Part shown: positions 14,824 to 20,601 of the stretch, piece after piece
Numbering within the stretch: the stretch's first letter is position 1
Layout of the letters: each line of letters begins with the position of its first letter
From: CAZSHG01 sp964459995
Lineage (GTDB): Bacteria > UBP14 > UBA6098
Reading direction: 5' to 3'
Assembly (NCBI GenBank): GCA_964459995.1
Contig: CAYWOR010000023.1
Span: 1 to 25,808 of the forward strand
Length of the DNA stretch: 25,808 nucleotides
Translations under genes and position numbers: made by a program
The notes under the pieces: generated by a model
Seen by the model: the letters and a program-made list of their open reading frames with translations, nothing else
What the model was told of the DNA's origin: nothing
Database searches by the model: none

Positions 14824-14851
14824 AATATACGAATAACCGCGAGGTTTTCAA
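14824..14851 (-). promoter_or_regulatory. Candidate uvrB promoter with very short leader
   Basis: On the minus strand: TTGAAA (14851-14846), 16 bp spacer, TATATT (14829-14824). Only 10 bases separate the -10 box from ATG 14813, so the transcript would start within a few bases of the start codon. No LexA-like operator was recognised. Confidence 0.5.
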
Positions 14852-15026
14852 CTCATCTTTTCGCCGCGTGGGGATGGAGGTGGGCGATAAATTCTCCAAC
14901 TCCTTTCTTATTGACAGGACGACTCTGCAGGCTCGGCCTGCCCTTTCGCCTCCCACTCATTGCGAAGCACCCTCAATAAAGGCGCAACCTGCCGAAACAT
15001 TTTTCTCGCGACCCTCTATTTATTCC

Positions 15027-15055
15027 TTGACAACCCCGCCCCACTGTTTTAGATT
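15027..15055 (+). promoter_or_regulatory. Promoter of the AlbA_2/HATPase accessory unit
   Basis: TTGACA (15027-15032), a 17 bp spacer and TAGATT (15050-15055). It lies about 75 bp before the small reading frame at 15133 and would drive it together with the large gene at 15329. The 200 bp between the uvrB promoter and this one show no gene. Confidence 0.65.
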
Positions 15056-15132
15056 GGTCTTTAGAATGAAGCATGTTTTTCAAAATATCACCCCAACCCG
15101 AACCGCGACGAACGGCAAAGGAAAATAACCTG

Positions 15133-15305
15133 ATGTATAACGAGGAATTAAGAAAAGGGAAGAAGGAATTGAAGAAGTGTTTGCGCGCAAGAAAATCGAA
15201 GAGGAAACCAGAGTAAAGGTTGTTTCAAAGAAAAAACAACATACCAGAAAAGAAACTGAAGAAGTTGAAGGAGAAATGACACACAATAGACATATAATGG
15301 ATTAA
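15133..15305 (+). pseudogene. Small charged reading frame, apparently frameshifted
   Basis: ATG 15133 follows AAAGGA at 15117-15122 and encodes MYNEELRKGKKELKK before stopping at 15216. A second open stretch in the -1 frame continues to TAA at 15305 and looks more protein-like (GIEEVFARKKIEEETRVKVV). The two frames can be joined at AAAAGGG (15153-15159), giving a charged, helical product of about 57 residues. This could be a disrupted gene, an assembly error in a homopolymer, or programmed -1 frameshifting. It lies between the promoter at 15027 and the AlbA_2 gene at 15329, with 23 bases separating its end from that ATG. The family is not recognised. Confidence 0.35.
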
Positions 15306-15328
15306 AAGAAAAGCTAAGAAGGTGTGGT

Positions 15329-16741
15329 ATGGAGACAAGATTAATCTCAGAAGAAGACGCTTTAATTATTAGCAACCAGGAAGAAACTCATTTTTTTGAT
15401 AGGAAAGGAGCTAAGATAGATGGTAGAGGTATACAGAAAATAGTCGTAGGTTTCGCAAATGCTGACGGCGGTGAATTTATAATTGGTTTAGCTGATGATA
15501 AGGATGAACCAAACGTTGGCAACCGTTGGCAAGGCTTATCAACAATTGAAGAATTTAATCCGGTTTTACAGAATATGTTTAGCTTAGAACCTTCCGTTGA
15601 TCTTAAATATGAATTTTTGAAGTGCAAGTATAAAACCGGTTATTTATTAAGGGTGTTGATTGAAAAAAGTAGTTCCGTTCATAAAACAACGGATAACAAC
15701 GTTTATCAACGGTATGGTGCTCAGACGATTCCAATCAAGGATCCACAGAAAATATTGGAGCTCTCATTTGCTAAAGGGACTACGACTTATGAAGATCAAA
15801 GTATTTCAGATTTATTGTTGGAAAGTGTTGTTGAAAGCGATGAATTAAAAGATTTTTTATTTGATTATTCGCCAAAAACAGACCCTTTAGACTTCATTCT
15901 TAACCAGAATTTAGCTGATAAGAATTGGTTACCCAGAGTCGCAGGAGTTCTTTTATTTCATCAATTACCAAGTAGCGTTATCCCACGAAAATGTTCTGTA
16001 AAAATTTCTAGGTATGAAACTAGAGAAGAAGATCCGGAGAGGGATCATTTAGCCTCGCAAGATACTATTGAAGGACCTATTAATATAATTATTAACGAAA
16101 CTATTGATAAAATCCAAAAAATTATGTCTACTGTGCAAATTTGGACAGCGGGTGGATTAAGTTGCGTCAGATACCCACCAGAGGCTATTTGGGAAGTTGT
16201 CGTAAATGCATTGATTCACAGAGATTATTCTATCTCTGATGATATACAAATTCTAATTTTTGATGATCGGATTGAAGTTATAAGTCCTGGTAAGTTCCCA
16301 GGCTATGTAACCGAGAGTAATATCCTTGAATCTCGATACTCTAGAAATCCAAAAATAGTTAGAACATTAAATCGTTACAAAAATGCACCCAATAAAGACC
16401 TTGGGGAAGGCTTAGATACTACTTTCCAAAAAATGAAAGAGTGGGGATTGAAAGCACCGATTATTCGTGAAGAAAAAAATTCTGTTAGGGTTATACTTGC
16501 TCATACACCTCTTGCAGCTCCTAGCGAAGCGATTTTGGAATTTTTAAAAGTGAATCTTCAAATAACTAATCGACAGGCCAGGGATGTAACCGGTATCCGA
16601 TCCGAAAATTTGGTAAAGGTAGAATTTTATAAATTACGTGACGATGGTTTATTAGAAATGGTTCCTAAACTTAAAGGTCCCAAATCTGCTTGGCGGCTTA
16701 CGGAAAAAGGGAAAGAAAAAATTGGTCTTTTGCCATTATAG
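15329..16741 (+). CDS. AlbA_2 (Schlafen-like) / HATPase_c_4 domain protein
   Basis: The 470-residue protein has the layout of the COG2865 group of ATP-binding, putative DNA-binding regulators. The N-terminal AlbA_2 (Schlafen AlbA-type) domain covers about residues 15-125 and shows E-x-x-x-F-DRKGAKID, FANADGGEFIIGLADD and the VYQRYGAQT strand. The C-terminal half carries HATPase_c_4-like features: PPEAIWEVVVNALIHRDYS, the Asp/Gly segment VISPGKFPG, and RNPKIVRTL...GEGLDTTFQKM. The last 75 residues form a winged-helix domain (ITNRQARDVTGI, RLTEKGKEKIG). Such proteins serve as transcription regulators or lie in defence islands; which applies here is not shown. AAGAAGGTG supplies the ribosome site for ATG 15329. 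The gene is much richer in A and T than its neighbours, which suggests recent acquisition. Confidence 0.88.
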   Translation: METRLISEEDALIISNQEETHFFDRKGAKIDGRGIQKIVVGFANADGGEFIIGLADDKDEPNVGNRWQGLSTIEEFNPVLQNMFSLEPSVDLKYEFLKCKYKTGYLLRVLIEKSSSVHKTTDNNVYQRYGAQTIPIKDPQKILELSFAKGTTTYEDQSISDLLLESVVESDELKDFLFDYSPKTDPLDFILNQNLADKNWLPRVAGVLLFHQLPSSVIPRKCSVKISRYETREEDPERDHLASQDTIEGPINIIINETIDKIQKIMSTVQIWTAGGLSCVRYPPEAIWEVVVNALIHRDYSISDDIQILIFDDRIEVISPGKFPGYVTESNILESRYSRNPKIVRTLNRYKNAPNKDLGEGLDTTFQKMKEWGLKAPIIREEKNSVRVILAHTPLAAPSEAILEFLKVNLQITNRQARDVTGIRSENLVKVEFYKLRDDGLLEMVPKLKGPKSAWRLTEKGKEKIGLLPL

Positions 16742-16795
16742 CAAAGGAAAGTTATAAATTTCCATAGTTCCTCGCTCGGTGTTGGGTCGGTGAAC

Positions 16796-16824
16796 TTGAC
16801 GCTCCGTCGTCCTTTCGTTATTTT
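16796..16824 (+). promoter_or_regulatory. Promoter pointing into array 3
   Basis: TTGACG (16796-16801), a 17 bp spacer and TATTTT (16819-16824). A transcript would begin near 16831 and run through the whole of array 3. No ribosome site with a sensible gene follows before 17305. Confidence 0.55.
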
Positions 16825-16893
16825 ACATAGATTTAACCCATGTCATCCGTTGAAAATGCGGCGGAAAGACCGAAAATTGGGCAATTATATTTC

Positions 16894-17202
16894 AAACGAC
16901 AGGATTGTCAATATAATCGACGCGACTTTGACACTAAACGACCGGCGTGTTAATATAATCGACCGACAAATGATAGTAAACGACAGGCATGTCAATATAA
17001 ACGACCGGCTAATGACATTAAACGACAGATATGTCAATTCAAACGACCGACTAAGCGCCATAAACGACCGTCGTTTAAGCCAAAACTCCAGTCGTTTGTG
17101 CCCTCATGTCAGTCGTTTGTTGCACTCGGTCAGTCGATTGCTTCAATCGGCCCCTCTTTTGATGTTCAAACTCGGGCGAAAAGAGATTTTGTCATGTCGT
17201 TT
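16894..17202. repeat. 21-bp periodic array 3 (AAACGAC core) with orientation switch
   Basis: The core AAACGAC (or AATCGAC) occurs nine times in exact 21 bp steps from 16894 to 17062. At 17062-17076 it meets its own reverse complement in a perfect palindrome, AAACGACCGTCGTTT. The inverted core GTCGTTT then continues at 17070, 17091, 17112 and 17133 (GTCGATT), and after two decayed units again at 17196, exactly 63 bp on. In the first half alternate units share TGTCAATAT, giving a 42 bp super-period. A stop-free frame of 145 codons crosses the array but has a TTG start within the promoter at 16796 and no ribosome site. Confidence 0.93.
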
Positions 17203-17256
17203 ATTTGGGGGCGTGATACTGTCGTAAAACTCTGAAATTCTTTCACGATATTGCCC

Positions 17257-17284
17257 TTGTTTTTTTGAAAGCTTTGATTATATT
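17257..17284 (+). promoter_or_regulatory. Candidate promoter of the secreted protein at 17305
   Basis: TTGTTT (17257-17262), a 16 bp spacer and TATATT (17279-17284), 20 bp before the ATG. The layout is close to the promoter at 3821-3848, which also serves a secreted protein. The leader would be only about 14 bases but still holds the ribosome site. Confidence 0.5.
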
Positions 17285-17304
17285 CCTCGCAATAAAGGAG
17301 TTAT

Positions 17305-18330
17305 ATGAAAAGTTTATATGTTCTTCTGTTTCTCGCCCTTTCGATAGGGCTATGTTTCGCCGGCCAAATATCCGGCACAATTACGAATGCCACCTCGGTG
17401 GAGGGCATGGTGCTCGTCATCGCCATGCTTCACGCCGGAATCACCGACCTGACATCAGCGCCGAACGAGATGGCCTTTTTCCCCGATTTCCCCTACGATT
17501 ACACGATAACCAACGACGCAATTGTCAGCATGAACTTCTATTTCCCCGTGGCCTATATGCCGCGCGGGATAATGCCGGCCTCGGGCGACCCTTTCGGGGC
17601 GAGGCTTTTCCCTCCGGTGATTCCAATCGGCGGAGTTGCGACTGGGGTCGATCTGACATTGTTCTCATCGGGGAATATCGGTGGAAACATCACATATTCA
17701 GGCTCGCCGGATAAGCTCTGCATCAATGTTTACGATTATTATTCCTACCCGACTCCGCGCCTCGAATCGACCCATTTCGTCGGGAGGCGCAATTATCTTC
17801 TCGAGGTCATTCCCTCCGGCCCCAAACAGGTGCAGGCCTTCGACGACATCAACGGCAACCGCCGTTTCGACGAGGGCGAACCAAACGCATTCTATGAAAT
17901 GCCCTTAGTCGGAATCGATATCGTGCTGGTAACGGGCAATGTCTCCGGTTCGGGGATCAATATTACCATCCCGCTTTCGGATATCGACGAGGAGGAATTT
18001 TCCAAACCGTCCGATTTTTCGATGGCCGCCTATCCGAACCCTTTCAATTCCGCGGTTCGAATTGAAGTTGGGAATGGAGATTTGAGTGTCGAGAGTGTCG
18101 AGATATTCGACCTTTCGGGGCGTTTGGTCGATATAGTCGAAAAGACGAAAGCGGTGGGAATCCCATCGGATAAGGGAGAAGGCCTTTCTCGCGACGGGAT
18201 CGGGTCTGAGTTCATCTGGACTCCAACTTCACAAATCAATTCGGGCGTGTATCTTGTCCGCGCTTCAACGAAGGGCGATGATGGGATGCGTCCATTTGTC
18301 CAAACGAAACGGGTTGTATATCTAAAATAG
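17305..18330 (+). CDS. Secreted protein with type IX-like C-terminal sorting domain
   Basis: ATG 17305 follows AAAGGAG (17294-17300). The 341-residue product has a clear signal peptide (MKSLYVLLFLALSIGLCFA) with cleavage near residue 19, then a beta-rich region beginning GQISGTIT that resembles carboxypeptidase-regulatory or similar all-beta repeats. A calcium-loop-like motif, DDINGNRRFDEGEP, lies near residue 190. Residues about 240-341 form a sorting-type domain with AAYPNPFNSAVRI, VEIFDLSGRLVDIV, FIWTP and GVYLVRAS, ending in TKRVVYLK. The same domain ends the protein at 20602, where it carries extra inserted sequence. The protein is probably exported to the cell surface; the substrate or partner is unknown. 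The glycosyltransferase gene starts 42 bp downstream on the same strand, so the two may be cotranscribed. Confidence 0.88.
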   Translation: MKSLYVLLFLALSIGLCFAGQISGTITNATSVEGMVLVIAMLHAGITDLTSAPNEMAFFPDFPYDYTITNDAIVSMNFYFPVAYMPRGIMPASGDPFGARLFPPVIPIGGVATGVDLTLFSSGNIGGNITYSGSPDKLCINVYDYYSYPTPRLESTHFVGRRNYLLEVIPSGPKQVQAFDDINGNRRFDEGEPNAFYEMPLVGIDIVLVTGNVSGSGINITIPLSDIDEEEFSKPSDFSMAAYPNPFNSAVRIEVGNGDLSVESVEIFDLSGRLVDIVEKTKAVGIPSDKGEGLSRDGIGSEFIWTPTSQINSGVYLVRASTKGDDGMRPFVQTKRVVYLK

Positions 18331-18372
18331 AAGCGGTGCGACGGACTGCTCGAGAAATCGAAAAAGACGACA

Positions 18373-19509
18373 ATGAATAAGAAACCGAAGATTCTGCATG
18401 TTACCTCTGGAACAGGCAAGGCTGGGATCGAGAACTGCGTTATTGAAGTTACAAAAGCACTCGGCGAGGAGTTCGAGTTCGGGCATCTCGGGCTTTTCGG
18501 TTCTGGACGGCTAACCGAGGATTTTAGCCAAATGGATTTGCACTCAGTCTCCGCCGATCTGCCGCGAATCAGACATCTGCTGTATCCTCTCTATTTCACG
18601 CATATCCCGAGGCTCACAAAGCTGATCGAGAATTTTGGGGCCGATATCGTCGTTATTTATCTTCCGCCTTTCCAATGGTTTATGGCGAAAGCCGCGAAGA
18701 ATGCCGGCGCGAAAGTCCTTTTCGAGGCGCATCTTGGAATTAGTTATCACAATCCGAAACTGGGGGCCTTTGTCGAACGACGCGGAGTGATTAACTGCGA
18801 CGCGGCGATAGCCGTATCCCACTATATAGCAAATCATTACATCAAAGAATTCGGAGTCGATAGATCGAAGATCGGGGTTGTCCATAATGGCATCGATGTC
18901 TCAAGATTTCGCCCCGCTTCCGATTTCGAGAGGAACGAAATCAGACGCGAATTGGGCATTCCGGAGGATAGTTTGGTGATTGGAACTATCAGCCGCTTCG
19001 CACCGGCGAAGGAGGTGCAGGCTTTGGCGAAGGTGTTTGCAAATATCGCGGACAAACACACAAATACCGACCTGCTTCTCGTCGGCGACGGCCCCGAGAT
19101 GCCGGAAGTTCAAGCGGAACTCGCCGGAATCGACCCGCGAAGATACTATTTGCCGGGCTTTCGCAGGGACACGGAGCGGATGTATCGTGCATTAGATATC
19201 TTCGTGATGCCCTCGGCGTTCGAGGCCTTTCCGTTAATCCTTTTGGAGGCGATGGCGAGTGGTTTGGCATGTGTCTCCACCGCTGTTGGCGGCGCGACGG
19301 AGATAGGCAAGGACAAGGAGGATGTTCTCTACATCCAGCCCGGCGATAACCTCGCAATGCAGAGAGCTATCGAGGAACTCATCGCCGACAAACCTTTCCG
19401 CGCGTCGATGGCCGCCAGGGCCAGAGACAAAGCCGTGAAATGTTTCCCTGTCGAGGATATGATTCAGAAAAAAAAGCGCATCTATAAAAGCCTCCTCGAC
19501 GATAAATAA
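18373..19509 (+). CDS. GT4-family glycosyltransferase
   Basis: The 378-residue protein has the two-domain GT-B layout of glycosyltransferase family 4. The N-terminal half begins KILHVTSGTGKAGIE with the glycine-rich acceptor loop. The C-terminal half begins GTISRFAPAKEVQALAKVF and contains LLLVGDGPEMPEV, YLPGFRRDTERMYRALDIFVMPS and the E-x7-E motif (Glu284 and Glu292 in EAFPLILLEAMA). GT4 enzymes usually move a sugar from a nucleotide donor with retention of configuration, in polysaccharide, glycolipid or protein glycosylation. It may act with the phosphotransferase at 10181 or modify the secreted proteins beside it, but the sequence does not show which. ATG 18373 has no strong ribosome site and lies 42 bp after the preceding gene, so coupling is possible. 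Confidence 0.93.
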   Translation: MNKKPKILHVTSGTGKAGIENCVIEVTKALGEEFEFGHLGLFGSGRLTEDFSQMDLHSVSADLPRIRHLLYPLYFTHIPRLTKLIENFGADIVVIYLPPFQWFMAKAAKNAGAKVLFEAHLGISYHNPKLGAFVERRGVINCDAAIAVSHYIANHYIKEFGVDRSKIGVVHNGIDVSRFRPASDFERNEIRRELGIPEDSLVIGTISRFAPAKEVQALAKVFANIADKHTNTDLLLVGDGPEMPEVQAELAGIDPRRYYLPGFRRDTERMYRALDIFVMPSAFEAFPLILLEAMASGLACVSTAVGGATEIGKDKEDVLYIQPGDNLAMQRAIEELIADKPFRASMAARARDKAVKCFPVEDMIQKKKRIYKSLLDDK

Positions 19510-19577
19510 CAAAATCAATCTCATCGAGAACACAACTTGTGTCTGCATACGTCGTGGCCTCGGCGCGCGCAGAACCC

Positions 19578-19605
19578 GTAGGGGCAATTCATGAATTGCC
19601 CCTAC
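19578..19605. repeat. 28-bp perfect palindrome, intergenic copy
   Basis: GTAGGGGCAATTCA is followed directly by its exact reverse complement. An identical copy lies inside a coding region at 22360-22387. Confidence 0.95.
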
Positions 19606-19639
19606 AAACCAACCGCCCCGCCGGCATCCCGCCCCGCGT

Positions 19640-20255
19640 TTCCGACCGCGAAACGTGGGTTTCCGATATGATTGAACGGCGCAAAAACGACGGAACGACC
19701 GGTTTCGATGAAACGAGGACGCTCTTCGACACTCCGCCGCGCTTGGGAATGGCTCGAAAATCCCATCCAGCGCAAGTGCCGAAGACTTCGATTCACAAGA
19801 AACCCCTTTCGACCGGAACAAAACAGCTTTCGACAGCCCAAGACCTTATTTCGACCGGCGCAAAGCAGATTCCGACGCCCAAAAAACAGATTCCGACCAA
19901 CGAAAAATCCATTTCTACCGACCGACAGAGCCTTTCGACCGACGGACAAGTCCTTACATGTCTTGAAATGAATCGTCGGTTGCTTGAAATGAATTTCCCA
20001 GCGCTTGAAATGAATTGTCTGGGGCTTGAAATGAATTTCCTGTCGCTTGAAATGAATTGTCGGAGCCTTGAAAAGGATTTCCCGGCGCTCGGAAAGAACA
20101 GTCGGAGAGTCGGAATGGATTTCCTGTCGCTCGGAAAGGACAGTCGGAGGGTCGGAAAGAATTTCCTGTCGCTCGGAAAGGACAATCGGAGAGTCGGAAA
20201 GAAAAATTCCTCCCTCGGAAGGGATTTCCGGGGGGCGGGAAGGGTAGGCGGAGGG
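19640..20255. repeat. 21-bp periodic array 4, longest, with orientation switch
   Basis: From 19640 the core TTYCGAC (TTTCGAC or TTCCGAC) recurs in 21 bp steps: 19640, 19661, 19703 and 19724, then, after a 1 bp phase slip, 19786 (CTTCGAT), 19807, 19828, 19849, 19870, 19891, 19912 and 19933. After a switch near 19955 the opposite orientation follows in 14 units at exactly 21 bp steps from 19962 to 20235, first as CTTGAAATG and then as CTCGGAAAG or GTCGGAAAG. In the second half, units ending ATTTCC alternate with units ending AGTCGG or TTGTC, a 42 bp super-period. Stop-free frames cross it on both strands (255 codons on plus; 288, 130 and 116 on minus) without ribosome sites. Confidence 0.92.
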
Positions 20256-20274
20256 AGACCCTTCGAGCGGAACC

Positions 20275-20293
20275 GGGCGATGAGACCTCGCCC
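20275..20293. repeat. Short inverted repeat with CCCCTAC end
   Basis: GGGCGA, a 7-base loop and TCGCCC, followed by CTAC so that the element ends CCCCTAC like the 28-bp palindromes. It lies in the 20256-20536 stretch, which shows no gene. A second inverted repeat there pairs GGGAGGCC (20416-20423, preceded by GTAG) with GGCCTCCC (20453-20460). Confidence 0.6.
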
Positions 20294-20536
20294 CTACGAA
20301 ACATGATGGCAACGGAACCTTAGGGGATGGGTCTCCCGTCCCGCCAATGGACGCGCAAAGGGAAAACAACGACGGGCGTGGAAACCGAATACAATCGCCG
20401 ACAGATCGACCGTAGGGGAGGCCCTTGTTGACCGAAGGGAAATCCCACGGATGGCCTCCCGCCGTCATCGACCGCGACCCGGTGCGAAGGACGCGGCCTC
20501 TGCCTGAAATGAAATTTCGTTTAAGATTAAAAAACC

Positions 20537-20564
20537 TTGCGCTTAAAAGGCCGATATGTTATCT
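20537..20564 (+). promoter_or_regulatory. Candidate promoter of the beta-helix protein
   Basis: TTGCGC (20537-20542), 16 bp spacer, TTATCT (20559-20564), about 38 bp before the ATG. Both boxes are moderate matches. Confidence 0.4.
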
Positions 20565-20601
20565 TCGCAAATGGAAGTTGAATTTTCAAAGGGAGATTAG
20601 C

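Noticed and set aside
14868..15128. An 86-codon frame between uvrB and the AlbA_2 gene
   Set aside because: No ribosome site or recognisable protein character, and it runs across the promoter at 15027-15055.
16790..17227. A 145-codon reading frame with NDRxxNI-type heptapeptides
   Set aside because: It is the translation of array 3; its TTG start lies at the promoter preceding the array and has no ribosome site, and the frame crosses the orientation switch without any change in logic.
19539..20306. A 255-codon plus-strand reading frame and overlapping minus-strand frames up to 288 codons
   Set aside because: They consist mainly of the 21-bp array; the period is a multiple of three, so stop-free frames persist on both strands. 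No ribosome site, mixed heptapeptides, and the frames also read through the 28 bp palindrome.
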